Part shown: positions 8,732 to 20,300 of the stretch, piece by piece
Layout of the letters: each line of letters begins with the position of its first letter
Numbering within the stretch: position 1 is the stretch's first letter
Source of the DNA: Candidatus Tokpelaia sp.
GTDB lineage: Bacteria > Pseudomonadota > Alphaproteobacteria > Rhizobiales > Rhizobiaceae
Length of the DNA stretch: 64,000 nt
Assembly: GCF_008636115.1 (NCBI RefSeq)
Contig: NZ_QLZD01000027.1
Location: 1-64,000, forward strand
Direction: 5' to 3'
Notes under the pieces: model-generated
The model's input: only the letters and a program-made list of their open reading frames with translations
What the model was told of the DNA's origin: nothing
The model's database searches: none
Translations under genes and position numbers: made by a program

Positions 8732-10438
8732 ATGACTGTGAGTGCAAACAGGCTTGAGCTTTTGCAAATTGCAGATGCAGTTGCGCGGGAAAAATCGATA
8801 AATCGCGAGGTTGTCCTTGCCGCTATGGCCGATGCCATTCAAAAAGCGGCGCGCTCCCGCTATGGGCAGGAAACCAATATTCGGGCGCAGATAAACGCCA
8901 GAACCGGCGATATTAAATTGCAGCGCCTGCTTGAAGTGGTGGAAAATGTGGAATTTCCCGATAGTCAGATTACGCTGGCAGAGGCCAGGGCACTGAAGGC
9001 TGATGCCGAAATCGGCGATTTTTTGACTGAAGCTTTGCCGCCAATGGATTATGGCCGGATTGCCGCGCAATCAGCCAAGCAGGTTATTGTGCAGAAAGTG
9101 CGAGAAGCCGAGCGCGACCAGCAATATGAAGAATATAAAGATCGTTTGGGCGAAATTGTCTCCGGCACAGTCAAACGGGTGGAATATGGCAATGTTATTG
9201 TCGATGTCGGCCGCGGTGAAGGCATTATTCGCCGTGATGAATTGCTGCCGCATGAGGCCTTCCGCAATGGCGATCGCGTGCGCGCTTATCTTTATGATGT
9301 GCGGCGTGAGCAAAGAGGGCCGCAAATTTTCCTCTCGCGCTCTCACCCGCAATTTATGGCAAAATTATTCACTATGGAAGTGCCGGAAATTTATGACGGC
9401 ATTATCGAGATAAAATCTGTCGCGCGCGACCCCGGCTCCCGCGCCAAAATTGCCGTTGTCTCGCGCGATGCTTCCATTGACCCGGTGGGGGCCTGTGTCG
9501 GTATGCGCGGCAGCCGCGTGCAGGCTGTTGTTGCCGAATTGCAAGGGGAAAAAGTGGATATTATCCCATGGTCGCCAGATGCTGCCAGTTTTATTGTCAA
9601 TGCATTGCAGCCGGCAGAAGTAGCGAAAGTCGTGCTTGACGAAGAAGCAGCGCGGATTGAGGTTGTCGTCCCTGAAAGCCAGTTGAGCCTGGCTATTGGC
9701 CGGCGCGGGCAAAATGTGCGCCTGGCTTCACAGCTGACCGGCTGGGATATTGATATTATGACGGAAACGGAAGAATCCGAACGCCGGCAGAAAGAATTTG
9801 CCGATCGCTCAAAATTGTTTATGGACGCTCTTGATGCCGATGAAATGGTGGCGCAGGTTCTGGCTTCCGAAGGTTTTGCCTCTATTGAGGAAATTGCTTA
9901 TATTGAGCCGGGAGAAATTGCCGCTATTGAGGGCTTTGACACTGATACGGCGGCAGAAATCCAGGCGCGGGCGCGCGATTATATTGAGCAGGTCGAGAAA
10001 CAGCATGATGAAAAGCGCCGGCAACTGGGTGTGGTCGATGCGCTGCGTGAGCTGCCCGGCATGACAACGGCCATAATGGTGGCCATTGGCGAAGACGGCG
10101 TTAAAACTATTGAGGATTTTGCCGGTTATGCGGCTGATGATCTGGTTGGCTGGCGTGAGCGCAAGGGGGCAAAAGGCGTTAAGGGCGAAATTATTGACCA
10201 TAAAGGTATTTTCAGTAATTTTGATGTCAGCCGCCAGGAAGCCGAGCAAATGATTTTGGCCGCGCGGGTCATGGCCGGCTGGATTGATGAAACGGCAATG
10301 CCTGCGTCAATCGATGCGGCCGAGGAAGAAGCAGGCGTGACGACAGCAGAGGCAGAGGCCGCTCATGTGAGCGCGGCAATCGATGCGGCAAGTGAGGCGA
10401 AAGACGGCGCGCAAACGGCCGATAAACATAATGCCTGA
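8732..10438 (+). CDS. nusA: Transcription termination/antitermination protein NusA
   Basis: An RNA-polymerase-associated elongation factor of 568 residues. The N-terminal RNAP-binding domain (ANRLELLQIADAVAREKSI) is followed by an S1 domain (GEIVSGTVKRVEYGNVIVDVG), two KH domains (DPVGACVGMRGSRVQAVV and LAIGRRGQNVRLASQLTG), and C-terminal acidic helix-hairpin-helix repeats (ADEMVAQVLASEGFASIEEI). The ATG at 8732 has GGAG 7 bp upstream and is preferred over the in-frame TTG at 8717. The extreme C-terminus is an Ala/Glu-rich tail. Confidence 0.97.
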   Translation: MTVSANRLELLQIADAVAREKSINREVVLAAMADAIQKAARSRYGQETNIRAQINARTGDIKLQRLLEVVENVEFPDSQITLAEARALKADAEIGDFLTEALPPMDYGRIAAQSAKQVIVQKVREAERDQQYEEYKDRLGEIVSGTVKRVEYGNVIVDVGRGEGIIRRDELLPHEAFRNGDRVRAYLYDVRREQRGPQIFLSRSHPQFMAKLFTMEVPEIYDGIIEIKSVARDPGSRAKIAVVSRDASIDPVGACVGMRGSRVQAVVAELQGEKVDIIPWSPDAASFIVNALQPAEVAKVVLDEEAARIEVVVPESQLSLAIGRRGQNVRLASQLTGWDIDIMTETEESERRQKEFADRSKLFMDALDADEMVAQVLASEGFASIEEIAYIEPGEIAAIEGFDTDTAAEIQARARDYIEQVEKQHDEKRRQLGVVDALRELPGMTTAIMVAIGEDGVKTIEDFAGYAADDLVGWRERKGAKGVKGEIIDHKGIFSNFDVSRQEAEQMILAARVMAGWIDETAMPASIDAAEEEAGVTTAEAEAAHVSAAIDAASEAKDGAQTADKHNA

Positions 10439-10550
10439 TTTGCTGAGCGGCTTGAACCGGCAGGATAGCAGGCGCTTCAGGCCAAAATCCTGCGCCGGTT
10501 CAGCGGGCTAAAGCGGGTGGATTAAGGCTTAAGGCATAAAGGCGAATCTG

Positions 10551-11207
10551 GTGGAAACAGTGTCTCACGGCGACAAAAAGGCGCGGCGCCTGAAAGAAAG
10601 ACGCTGCATTATTTCGCGCCAGACAGCAGCGGCAGAAAATATGCTGCGTTTTGTTGCCGGCCCGCAAGGTGTGCTTGTCGCCGATATTAAGGGCAATTTG
10701 CCTGGGCGTGGGGCGTGGCTTCTGGCGCGCCGCACTATGGTGGAAGAGGCCGTCAGGCGCCGGGCTTTTGCCTGTGCTTTGCAAACGGCAGTGGAAACAC
10801 CGTCTGATCTGGCAGGACAAGTGGATAAATTGCTGCTGCGCGCTGCTTTGGCAAATCTCTCCTTGGCACGGCGCAGCGGCACCGTTATAACAGGGGCGGA
10901 AAAAGTGAATGCGCTTATCCGTTCCGGCCGCGCCGCTTTATTGCTACATGCCGTTGAAGCAGCGGCAGATAGCCGGCGCAAGCTTGCTCAGGCGGTTCAC
11001 GCAGCGACAGATCAGCGCAGCGATACAGCAAATTCCGCCGCAAAAGGGCAAGGAAATATCAAAATCCTGTCCCCTTTCACTGTAGAAGAATTGCGGCTAG
11101 CCTTTGGCGGGCAGAATGTGATACATATTGCTGTCACCAAAGATAGAGGCGCGGCAGGTTTTATCAAGGCGATAGCGCGGCTTGTTGCCTATCGTAATGC
11201 GGCCTGA
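10551..11207 (+). CDS. ylxR: YlxR family RNA-binding protein (DUF448) with L7Ae-like domain
   Basis: 218 residues. The N-terminal half is the YlxR/DUF448 domain (RRCIISRQTAAAENMLRFVAGP, then GRGAWLLARR). The C-terminal half resembles the ribosomal L7Ae/L30e fold (TVITGAEKVNALIRSGRAALL), an arrangement common in alphaproteobacteria. It sits between nusA and infB as in most bacteria. The family is thought to bind RNA and influence transcription or translation factors, but the exact role is not settled. The start is GTG at 10551. Confidence 0.9.
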   Translation: METVSHGDKKARRLKERRCIISRQTAAAENMLRFVAGPQGVLVADIKGNLPGRGAWLLARRTMVEEAVRRRAFACALQTAVETPSDLAGQVDKLLLRAALANLSLARRSGTVITGAEKVNALIRSGRAALLLHAVEAAADSRRKLAQAVHAATDQRSDTANSAAKGQGNIKILSPFTVEELRLAFGGQNVIHIAVTKDRGAAGFIKAIARLVAYRNAA

Positions 11208-11341
11208 GCGGCAGGCGGAAGCATTGTCAAGCAAAACAGCCAGGGCAATTTCGGCCGGCGGATAATGGCCGATTGCAGCAAATGCAAAAAGCGGAATGAA
11301 AATTGCGGAAAATATGGCATAAGCCATGATAGGGAAGCGGA

Positions 11342-14020
11342 ATGACCGATAAAGAGACTGAAGATAATGCACGACAGAAAAAAACATTGACGCTCAAGCG
11401 CAGTGTTGAACACAGCACGGTCAAACAAAATTTCAGCCACGGCCGCAGCAAGGCTGTTGTGGTGGAAACGAAACGCCGCAAAATTACCCGCCCGGGTGAA
11501 AAGCCTGAAACCCTGCTTGCCGGCCGGCCCGGCGGTCAGGCGGCAAAACCGGCGGCCGCCATTGCCAGACCGCATGTGGCTGTGCGGGCAAAGGCGGCAA
11601 AAACCGGTGATGAAGCAACAGGCGGCCGGCCGGCCTTCAAAAGCGGCACGCTCTCTTCTACTGAAATGCAGGCCCGGCGGCGGGCGCTGGAAGAGGCGAA
11701 AATCCGTTCAGATCAGGAGCAGATCCAGCGGGAGGAAGAAGCCAGACGCCGCGCTATTATCGAAACGGAGCGGGCAGCAGCCCGACAGGAAAGGCTGAAA
11801 CAGCAGACAGAAGCAGAAAGTGAGTTACTGCGCCGCAAACAGGAACGCGCCGATAAAAGCGGTAATATTACCGGTGGCCATGGAAGCCGTGAGACAATGG
11901 AGAGGCCCGGAGGAGGCGGGCGGGCCGGCGGCAGACCGGCGGCGGGAAGCACCGCAGCTCAGCCGGACAGCGCTCCGCTGCCGGAAAAAGCACGCCGCCC
12001 CGCTTATGGGCATCATATTCGCTCTAAAAATGACGATGATGAGGGGAACAGCGCCGGTGCGCGCCGCACGGCGGCGGCCAGGCCGGAACTGCGCCGTCCG
12101 TCACCGGTTAAGGGGGCGGAAGAGCGCCGCCGCGGCAAATTGACCCTGACTACGGTGCTTAATGATGATGGCGATGCTGTCCGCGGCCGTTCCATGGCGG
12201 CCATGCGCCGCCGGCAGGAAAAATTCAAACGCGCGCAAATGGAAACCGTGCGGGAAAAAATTGCCCGCGAGGTTATTGTGCCGGAAACTATCACTCTTCA
12301 GGAGCTGGCGCAGCGTATGGCCGAGCGCTCGGTTGATGTTATCAAATTCCTGATGAAACAGGGGCAGATGATGAAGCCCGGCGATGTCATTGACGGCGAT
12401 ATGGCGCAGCTTATTACTGAGGAATTCGGCCATACAGTGAAACGCGTTGCCGAATCTGATGTGGAAACGGGGATTTTTGATATTCCCGATAATGCCGGCA
12501 AAATGCAGCCGCGCGCGCCGGTTGTAACTGTTATGGGACATGTTGATCACGGCAAAACTTCCTTGCTGGACGCCTTGCGCCGCGCCAATGTGGTGGCCAA
12601 TGAGGCCGGCGGCATAACCCAGCATATTGGCGCTTATCAGGTAGAGCGTGACGGTCATAAAATTACTTTTATCGACACGCCGGGGCACGCTGCTTTTACC
12701 GCCATGCGCGCCCGCGGCGCCCAGGCGACCGATATTGCCGTGCTGGTTGTGGCGGCTGATGACAGTGTTATGCCGCAGACAATAGAATCAATCAATCATG
12801 CCAAAGCGGCTAATGTGCCGATCATTGTGGCGATTAACAAAATCGACAAGCCGGCGGCTGATCCGCAGAAAGTGCGGACGGAATTGCTGCAGCATGGTGT
12901 TTTTGTTGAGAGCCTGGGCGGCGAAGTGCTGGAAGTTGAGGTTTCGGCCAAAACCGGGCAAAATCTGGATAAATTGCTGGAAGCTTTATTACTACAGGCC
13001 GAAATGCTGAATTTGCGGGCTGAGGCAGATCGTTCTGCCGAAGGTGTGGTGATTGAAGCCAAGCTGGATCGCGGCCGCGGCCCGGTAGCAACAGTGCTGG
13101 TGCAAAAAGGCACATTGCGCCCCGGCACAATTATTGTCGCCGGTGATGAATGGGGGCGCGTGCGCGCTTTAATCAATGAGCATGGCGACCATATGAAGGA
13201 AGCCGGGCCTTCTACCCCGGCAGAAATTCTGGGTATGCAGGGCACGCCGCAGGCCGGTGACCGTTTCGCCATTGTCGCCAATGAAGCCAAAGCGCGCGAA
13301 ATTTCAGAATATCGGCAACGCCTGTCGCATGAAAAGGCGATAGCGCGGGCGGCAGGCTCACGCGGCTCGCTGGAGCAAATGATGAATCGCCTGCAAAGCG
13401 ATGGCGCCAGGGAATTTCCGCTGCTTATCAAGGCCGATGTGCAAGGCTCGGCTGAAGCTATTATTGCCTCGCTGGAAAAACTGGGCAATGATGAAGTGCG
13501 CGCCCGCATTATTCATGCCGGCGCCGGCGGCATAACTGAAAGCGATGTGGCGCTGGCCACGGCTTCTGACGCAGCGATTATCGGCTTTAATGTCCGCGCC
13601 AATCCGCAGGCGCGGGAAGCTGCGGCCAATCAGGGCATAGAAATTCGCTATTATAATATTATTTACGATCTGGTCGATGATGTTAAGGCCGCTATGTCCG
13701 GCATGTTGTCGCCGGAGCGGCGGGAAACCTTTATCGGCAATGCCGAAATATTGGAAGTATTTGATATTTCCAAAATCGGCAAAGTGGCAGGTTGCCGCGT
13801 GACCGAGGGCAAGGTGGAACGCGGTGCCGGGGTACGCCTTATCCGCGATAATGTGGTTATCCATGAAGGCAAGCTGAAAACACTGAAGCGCTTTAAAGAT
13901 GAAGTGGCGGAAGTTCCTGCCGGTCAGGAGTGCGGTATGGCTTTTGAAAACTATACTGATATGCGCACCGGTGATGTGATTGAAGCCTTCCGCGTTGAGC
14001 ATATTAACCGTTCGCTTTAA
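11342..14020 (+). CDS. infB: Translation initiation factor IF-2
   Basis: GTPase that delivers initiator tRNA to the 30S subunit; 892 residues. A long charged Ala/Arg/Glu-rich N-terminal region (about residues 1-300) precedes the conserved IF2_N domain ([19 protein letters not shown]). The G domain has G1 [12 protein letters not shown]3 DTPGHAAF, and G4 NKID in [10 protein letters not shown]-terminal beta-barrels end with the [13 protein letters not shown] motif. Only the low-complexity N-terminus varies between species. It follows ylxR by 134 bp on the same strand. Confidence 0.98.
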   Translation: MTDKETEDNARQKKTLTLKRSVEHSTVKQNFSHGRSKAVVVETKRRKITRPGEKPETLLAGRPGGQAAKPAAAIARPHVAVRAKAAKTGDEATGGRPAFKSGTLSSTEMQARRRALEEAKIRSDQEQIQREEEARRRAIIETERAAARQERLKQQTEAESELLRRKQERADKSGNITGGHGSRETMERPGGGGRAGGRPAAGSTAAQPDSAPLPEKARRPAYGHHIRSKNDDDEGNSAGARRTAAARPELRRPSPVKGAEERRRGKLTLTTVLNDDGDAVRGRSMAAMRRRQEKFKRAQMETVREKIAREVIVPETITLQELAQRMAERSVDVIKFLMKQGQMMKPGDVIDGDMAQLITEEFGHTVKRVAESDVETGIFDIPDNAGKMQPRAPVVTVMGHVDHGKTSLLDALRRANVVANEAGGITQHIGAYQVERDGHKITFIDTPGHAAFTAMRARGAQATDIAVLVVAADDSVMPQTIESINHAKAANVPIIVAINKIDKPAADPQKVRTELLQHGVFVESLGGEVLEVEVSAKTGQNLDKLLEALLLQAEMLNLRAEADRSAEGVVIEAKLDRGRGPVATVLVQKGTLRPGTIIVAGDEWGRVRALINEHGDHMKEAGPSTPAEILGMQGTPQAGDRFAIVANEAKAREISEYRQRLSHEKAIARAAGSRGSLEQMMNRLQSDGAREFPLLIKADVQGSAEAIIASLEKLGNDEVRARIIHAGAGGITESDVALATASDAAIIGFNVRANPQAREAAANQGIEIRYYNIIYDLVDDVKAAMSGMLSPERRETFIGNAEILEVFDISKIGKVAGCRVTEGKVERGAGVRLIRDNVVIHEGKLKTLKRFKDEVAEVPAGQECGMAFENYTDMRTGDVIEAFRVEHINRSL

Positions 14021-14234
14021 GCCCCGGCGAGGCAGTTTGCCGGCATGCTGCCGCCCAATAGGCGGAGCCTGCCGGCTGGGTTAGCGGCGTGGGAGTGTGC
14101 CCGGGCGGCAAATAGAAAAGCGGCATGGCCGGGCATAATTGGCGGCAGTCGGTTGCGCTGCTTTGGCGGCAGTTGAAATCGCTCCGGGTTAAAGCTGTTA
14201 TTCTTGCCGGCCCCGGGATAAACAGGGATAAAAT
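14021..14234. other. GC-rich intergenic between infB and rbfA
   Basis: About 214 bp with several CCGGC-containing palindromes. No gene, promoter or terminator could be called with confidence. Confidence 0.4.
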
Positions 14235-14654
14235 ATGAAGCAGCATAAAGAGCCGTCACAAAGGCAGTTGCGCATGGGAGAAGAAATTCGCCATGCCCTT
14301 GCTCTTCTCCTGCAAAGGGGCGATTTGCGCGACCCTTTATTGGCCAGGGCAATGATTTCGGTTGCCGAAGTGCGTATGTCGCCGGATTTAAAGCTGGCTA
14401 CCTGTTTTATTGCGCCGCTGGATTCTGCTAATCCTCATGCTCCTGCGCGAGCCGATATTATTGCGGCGCTAAACCGCCGGGCAAAATATATTCGCGGCCA
14501 AATAGCCGGCGCTTTGCGCGGCTTGAGATATATGCCGGAATTCCGCTTCCTTGCCGATACAAGTTTTGACAATTTTGCCAAAATTGATGCTCTGCTGCGC
14601 TCACCCGCTGTCGCGCGTGATTTGCAGCATGAAGATGACGCCGAAGACGCCTGA
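14235..14654 (+). CDS. rbfA: Ribosome-binding factor A
   Basis: 139-residue KH-like protein needed for late 30S maturation and cold adaptation. Signature regions are [22 protein letters not shown] at the N-terminus, [17 protein letters not shown] in the middle and [23 protein letters not shown] near the end. The start has AGGGA upstream. In most relatives truB follows directly, but here a 141-residue secreted protein gene intervenes. Confidence 0.96.
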   Translation: MKQHKEPSQRQLRMGEEIRHALALLLQRGDLRDPLLARAMISVAEVRMSPDLKLATCFIAPLDSANPHAPARADIIAALNRRAKYIRGQIAGALRGLRYMPEFRFLADTSFDNFAKIDALLRSPAVARDLQHEDDAEDA

Positions 14655-14716
14655 AGCATCTGTGAAAACTCCACAAGCGCCTTTCCCTTTCAGTCCAATA
14701 TCCTCTCAGAGCAGGT

Positions 14717-15142
14717 ATGAAAATGAGATTTTTTTTCGCTTCTATCGCATTATTATCTGCCTTTTTCGCTATTTCCTCTGCTCAAGCAGAGGTGGTTATA
14801 ACCTGCGACATTGGCACTTTCAGAATATCCGCTGATAATTTAACTTTAGAAGACGGACATCTTTCTGCAAAAGGCCGTTTATATCTTAATCTCAGAGGAA
14901 ATAATAACAGTCAGATCCTGATAGGCAACAAAAATGACAGTTCAAACGCTCTTGATATTGTATGGGAGGGAAACGGTAATATTTTAAAGACAAAATTCGG
15001 GAATATAATTCTTTCACCCGCGAAAGATAGTCCGCGTGTAGATATTCAATTTCCTGATATAAATTTTACAGACTTTTATAATGGCAATAAACTATTAAAT
15101 CCCGATGGCCCATTAAAACAGCAAGGCTGTATTCGGCAATAA
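14717..15142 (+). CDS. Predicted secreted protein of unknown function
   Basis: 141 residues starting with a clear Sec signal peptide: basic MKMRFFF, a hydrophobic core, and a probable cleavage site after AQA at residue 24. The mature part is rich in Asn, Asp and beta-prone stretches (GRLYLNLRGNNNSQILIG) and has two Cys residues (positions 30 and 138), possibly one periplasmic disulfide. I recognise no family. It is more AT-rich than rbfA and truB on either side and interrupts a normally tight operon, so it looks like a late insertion. Confidence 0.7.
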   Translation: MKMRFFFASIALLSAFFAISSAQAEVVITCDIGTFRISADNLTLEDGHLSAKGRLYLNLRGNNNSQILIGNKNDSSNALDIVWEGNGNILKTKFGNIILSPAKDSPRVDIQFPDINFTDFYNGNKLLNPDGPLKQQGCIRQ

Positions 15143-15167
15143 ATAATACAAAACCAGGTTACACAAT

Positions 15168-16223
15168 ATGGCAAGACACAGCAAAAGAAAAGGCCGCCCG
15201 GTGGCAGGCTGGGTTATTCTGGATAAACCGAAAAGCATGGGGTCGACAGAGGCCGTGGCCAAAGTGAAATGGCTCTATAATGCCGACAAAGCCGGCCATG
15301 CCGGCACATTAGACCCGCTGGCTTCCGGCCTGTTGCCAATAGCGCTGGGGGAAGCCACCAAAACTGTGCCTTATGTAATGGAAGGCACCAAAGTCTACCG
15401 CTTTACCGTGGCCTGGGGGGAAGAACGCGCGACTGATGATCTGGAAGGGGAAATTACCCATAAATCCGATAAGCGGCCGAATGAGGCCGATATTCTGGCG
15501 CTACTGCCTAAATATACCGGTATTATTCTGCAAACGCCGCCGCAATTTTCAGCCATAAAAATCGGCGGTGAACGCGCTTATGATATTGCCCGCAATGGCG
15601 AAGCCGTGGCCATTCCGCCGCGCGAGGTGGAAATTGATGTGCTGGATTTGATGGAAATCACGCCGGAAGGCCATGCCGTATTTGAAGTGGAATGCGGCAA
15701 AGGCACTTATGTGCGCTCTCTGGCGCGCGATATGGGGCGCGATATGGGCTGCTACGGCCATGTCGTAGATCTGCGCCGGATTGAAGTAGCGCCCTTTTCT
15801 CAGGAAGATTTTGTCAGCCTGGAGGCTTTGGAACAGGCTTCACCGCGAGCGCAGGCGCAAAAGCGGCTGGAGGCAGAAGCGGCCGCGCGCGCGGCAGAAG
15901 CTGCGGCAGCGGAAGCGGCAAAAACCGGCGGCAAAAACCGGGCTGAGCGGCCGCGCCTGCCGGCGGCTGAGCTGCAAAGGCTGGATTTTTCTCCTCTGGA
16001 CGCTTTATTGATAGAGACAGGCGCGGCGCTGGAATGCCTGGCGCAATATCCGATAGAAGAGGCGCAGGCAGTGCGGGTGCGCAGCGGCAACCCGATTATC
16101 CTGCGCGGCAGCAAAGTACCGCTCGATGAAAGCGAGGCCTGCGTAACGCATAAAGGCAAAGTGCTGGCGCTGGGAGCGATAGAGCAAGGCACCTTCCACC
16201 CCAAACGCGTATTTACCGCCTGA
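15168..16223 (+). CDS. truB: tRNA pseudouridine(55) synthase
   Basis: Makes pseudouridine 55 in the T-loop of tRNAs. The N-terminus has [17 protein letters not shown], and the catalytic aspartate lies in [20 protein letters not shown] (about residue 48). [20 protein letters not shown] and the [12 protein letters not shown] block follow. At 351 residues it is longer than usual because of an Ala/Glu/Lys-rich, helix-prone insertion at about residues 225-265 before the C-terminal PUA-like part ([12 protein letters not shown]). rpsO and pnp normally come next in this order of bacteria but are absent; the defence island starts instead. Confidence 0.96.
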   Translation: MARHSKRKGRPVAGWVILDKPKSMGSTEAVAKVKWLYNADKAGHAGTLDPLASGLLPIALGEATKTVPYVMEGTKVYRFTVAWGEERATDDLEGEITHKSDKRPNEADILALLPKYTGIILQTPPQFSAIKIGGERAYDIARNGEAVAIPPREVEIDVLDLMEITPEGHAVFEVECGKGTYVRSLARDMGRDMGCYGHVVDLRRIEVAPFSQEDFVSLEALEQASPRAQAQKRLEAEAAARAAEAAAAEAAKTGGKNRAERPRLPAAELQRLDFSPLDALLIETGAALECLAQYPIEEAQAVRVRSGNPIILRGSKVPLDESEACVTHKGKVLALGAIEQGTFHPKRVFTA

Positions 16224-16307
16224 TCGGCAGTATTTTTATAGTAAAAGGGAGTTTTTATGCACCTATTTTTCTTATAAAAACAGGAAAAAGTGGCAGGCAA
16301 CCTGATA

Positions 16308-17117
16308 ATGAGCACAGAGTCAAAAATCCCTCCCTCTCTTATTAAATTCACCGCAGAAGAAATAGCTGCTTGCTACCATAGCCACAGAATCATTGGCCAG
16401 CAAATAAAGCAATCCAACCCACCTGCCCTGCTTTTGTTTATTCTGAATATTTTAAAACAGGCACCCGCAGAAACCTGACCGAATGCCTTACCCTTTTTCT
16501 AAACTATGTAAATAATAAAAATCCGCCTGCTCCATTCGCTTTATTTGGCCGTCTCATTTTTACTATAGCTGAAGATTCAGAAGAATTCAGAGAGCGAATT
16601 CAAACCAAGTTGAAGGAGATTGGCCTCTTTTACCAAGGCGAAGGAATTATAACCCCATTAGAATTACCATCTTTAAGCGTTCAATATTTTCTTAATGCAC
16701 TAAAAAATGATTGGATATTTAGCTATTGGCAAAGAATTTTCTCGTTTGGAGCGTAACATTCATACCGATTATTTAAGTGCGGCCTTGAATGCTGCTACCA
16801 TGCTAGAGGCAAGCTGTAAATTTTACTTAGGAGAAAATCACTATCATCAAAAAGATACCCTTAAGGCGTTAACTGAAAAAACGCTAAAAGCTATAAATTG
16901 CAATATGTTGGAAAGTAGTGGGAATCTAATCAAAGGCCTGTCCTGCCTTTGCGCAGCTATAGAAATATTTAGAAACAAATACTCTGCCGCCCACGGAAAG
17001 AGTCAAACTGAGCAGCGAAACATTGCCAATATCATCACTCAAGCTGAAGCGCTATTATATATACAAACTTCAAATAACATCTGCCAATATATTCTCTCCA
17101 AGAAATTAGATAAATAA
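16308..17117 (+). pseudogene. Abortive-infection family protein (Abi C-terminal domain), broken
   Basis: Three frames in succession encode one protein. First comes MSTESKIPPSLIKFT to a stop near 16478. The next frame gives NLTECLTLFLNYV through LSVQYFLNALKNDW. The third frame (from about 16707) gives LGENHYHQKDTLKALTEK and ends with RNKYSAAHGKS. The last part matches the C-terminal domain of abortive-infection proteins, in which an ILEA-CK-like helix and RNK...AHG are conserved. At least two frameshifts make it non-functional. It lies immediately beside the tracrRNA, so it is probably an older occupant of the same defence island. Confidence 0.75.
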
Positions 17118-17132
17118 AAATATACTGGTAAT

Positions 17133-17160
17133 AAAAAAAGCGGTTCCCGGAGGAACCGCC
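17133..17160 (-). terminator. Intrinsic terminator of tracrRNA
   Basis: On the minus strand GCGGTTCC pairs with GGAACCGC (8 bp) around a short loop and is followed by seven T. It closes the tracrRNA transcript and faces the end of the Abi pseudogene. Confidence 0.9.
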
Positions 17161-17224
17161 TTATTTGGTGCCATCAGGCTTGTTAACGACCCGACCGCAT
17201 TTTCTGATTAGCTATTCAGCTATG
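17133..17224 (-). ncRNA. tracrRNA of the type II-C CRISPR system
   Basis: Bases 17193-17214 are 22 nt identical to the CRISPR repeat in crRNA orientation, so the minus-strand transcript carries the complementary anti-repeat (TAGCTAATCAGAAAATGCGG). After the anti-repeat come GTCGTTAAC, a small GCC-TGAT-GGC hairpin and a strong terminator hairpin with a T-run, the usual layout of II-C tracrRNAs. A minus-strand promoter lies just upstream (TTGACA at 17257-17252, TATAAA at 17236-17231). The 5' end near 17224 is inferred from the -10 position. It is required with Cas9 and RNase III for crRNA maturation in characterised type II systems. Confidence 0.88.
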
Positions 17225-17230
17225 CCCCTT

Positions 17231-17257
17231 TTTATAGCGCCGGCTCTTGCCTGTCAA
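17231..17257 (-). promoter_or_regulatory. tracrRNA promoter
   Basis: Read on the minus strand: TTGACA, 15 bp, TATAAA, about 7 bp before the inferred tracrRNA start. The spacing is one or two bases short of the optimum. It is divergent from the cas9 leader. Confidence 0.6.
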
Positions 17258-17332
17258 TAAATAAAATTAAGTCTTGTGCTTTTATTCTCACCTTTATAAA
17301 AATTACCAATCTGCATTGTCTGGAGTTTTGTC

Positions 17333-20300
17333 GTGGCACCTGTTTCCGATTATAAAAATACGGTTTTTGCTTTTGATATTGGCACGAATTCCCTCGGCTG
17401 GTGTGTATTGAGCGGGGAAAGAGATGCTGACGGCCTGTTAATCCCCAATCGCATTATCGATATTGGCGTGCGCATTTTCTCAGACGGGCGCGATCCGCAA
17501 TCCGGCGCTTCCCTCGCTGTCGCCCAGCGGGAGGCGCGCGGGGCGCGGCGCATGCGTGACCGCTATCTTAAACGCCGGCAGCAATTATTGGAACGCTTGA
17601 CGGAATACGGCCTCATGCCGGCTGATGAAGCGGGGCGTAAGGTTTTGTTGCGTGAAACCTCTGACCGGGGGCAAAATACCGGCAGCAATGATACGGAAAA
17701 AACCGACCCTTATAATTTACGCGCCCGGGCGCTGAGCGAAAAGCTGCCGCTGCACCATTTAGGGCGCGCCCTCTTCCACCTTAATCAGCGGCGCGGCTTT
17801 AAGTCGAACCGCAAAACCGACCGCCGCGATAATGATAAAGGCAAAATCGCCATGGGGGTGGAAGAATTGCAGGCGCAACTGCATTTGAGCAAGACCCCTA
17901 CCCTCGGCACCTGGCTGGCGCAGCGCTATAATCAAGGCAAAGTCGTCCGTATCCGCCAGGATTCTGAGGCTTTTACCGGTGAGAAACAGGAAAATTATCT
18001 CTTTTATCCGGAACGATCGATGCTGGAAGACGAATTTGCAGCAATCTGGCAGGCGCAGGCGGAATTTTACCCGGAAGAACTGACGGAAAGCCGCAAAAAA
18101 CAGCTTTTTGATGCTATTTTTTATCAGCGACAGCTAAAAGAGCCGAAAATCGGCAAATGCGCCTTTAACCCTGAGGAAGAGCGGCTGCCGAAAGCGCACC
18201 CGCTCTTTCAGGAATTCCGCCTCTATAAGGAAGTGAATGAGCTGACCATTGAAGCAGCCGGTAAGGCATCAGGGCAGAAGCTCAGCAAAGAGCAGCGCGA
18301 TACGCTGATAGATATTCTGCGACCGCAAAAGAAAATGGCCTTTAGCGCCATTCGCAAAAGCCTGAAACTGCACGGCACCACCTTTAAGAAGGAGAAAAAT
18401 GCCCGTGAGGGGCTGGCGGGTGATGAAATTTATGCCGAAATGAAGGATAAAAGCCGTTTTGGCAACCAATGGGCGGATTTTGCGCGCGAAAAGCAATGGG
18501 ACATTATCCAAAAGCTGCGTGATGAAGAAAACCCGGAAAAGCTCAATAAGTGGCTGACAGAGCAATTCCCTAATCTCAGCGCCGAACAGCGCGATAAAAT
18601 CGCCAATGCCAAATTGCCGGAAGGCTATGGTCGACTGGGGCGCACCGCCCTCTCCCATATGCTGGAAGAAATGAAAACTGATGTCATTCCGGAAGCGGAA
18701 GCGGCAAGACGCTGCGGCTATGACCATGCTTTATTGGGACGCGACCGTGAAGAGCTGGATACTCTGCCGAAATATCAGCAAGTGCCCAATGTGGCGCGCT
18801 CTATCCCGCCCGGCGAAGGCGGGAAAGCCGTAGCCGAAAACGACCCGGATTATGACCGGATCATGGGGCGGATAACCAATCCGACTGTCCATATTGCCCT
18901 TAACCAGTTGCGCCGTGTCGTTAATGCGCTGATAAAGAAACACGGCAAGCCGCGGGAAATGGCGGTCGAGCTGGCGCGCGATTTGCAGCTTTCTGACGAA
19001 GAAAAGAAGAAAGTGAATAAAAGCATTGCTGACAATACCAAAGAGGCGATTGCGCGCTCCGATAAGCTCGTGGAAATAGGCATAGAAGATAATGGCTATA
19101 ATCGCCAATTACTGAAACTGTGGGAAGAGCTGAACGAAAACCCGCAAGATCGCTGTTGCCCCTATAGCGGCAAACCGATTAGCCTTACCACCCTGCTTTC
19201 TTCTGATGTCGATATTGACCATATTTTGCCATTCTCACGCACTCTGGACGACAGCAATGCTAATAAAATTGTCTGCCTGAAGGAATATAACCGGCAAAAG
19301 GGCAATCTCTCGCCGGCGGAAGCCGCAAACCGCCTTGACGGCTGGGATTATGAAGCCATGCTGGCTCGCGCGCAAAACCTGCCTAAAAATAAGCGCTGGC
19401 GCTTTGCCAAAGATGCGATGGAGCGTTTTGAACAGGAAGATAATTGGCTGGCGCGGCAATTAACCGATACCCAATATCTCAGCCGCCTGGCGCGCGAATA
19501 TCTCTCAGCTCTTTACCCGGGGGAAGAAGCCGATGAACAGGGTGAATTGCGCATGCGTTATCATATTCGCACGATTCCCGGCAAATTGACGGAACTTTTC
19601 CGCCGTAATTGGGGCTTGAATGATATTCTGCATGACCGAACGGCAGCCAATGATACGGCCAAGCCGAAAAACCGGCAGGATCACCGCCACCATGCTATTG
19701 ATGCCGCGGTTATCGGCATTACCACCCGTTCGCAGCTCAAGCGTATATCCACAGCTTCAGGGCAAATGGAAGCGCAGGATTTGGAGAATTTTGTCAAAAG
19801 TTCGGTGCGCGATACGCCGCCCTGGCCGGATTTGCGGCGCGATTTGCAGATAGCGGTTGACGGCATTATTGTCAGCCATAAAGCCGATCACGGCACTTTG
19901 CCGAAAGCCAAAGACAATAAAGCCGGCAAAGGCAAAACCGCAGCCAAATTGATGAAAGAGACCGCCTATGGCTTGCCGATCGACGATAAAGGCGAGCGCT
20001 TGAAAGATGCAAAAGGCAATGAGCTGGTTGTCTGGCGGGTGCCGCTGCGCTCACTCAAGGCCAAGAATCTGGAGAATATTCGCGATTCACATTTGGCCAA
20101 TGCGCTAAAAGAGCATATTTATACCGAGGCAAGGGAGCTGAAAGACGGCAAAAATTTTGAGCAGGCTTTATTAAGCTTTGCCCAAACGCATAAAGATTAT
20201 AAAGGCATTCGCCATATTCGCCTGATTGGCGCGCACAACACCATTCCTATCCGTAATGCTGCCGGCAAAGCCTATAAAGGCTATTGGAATGACGGCAATT

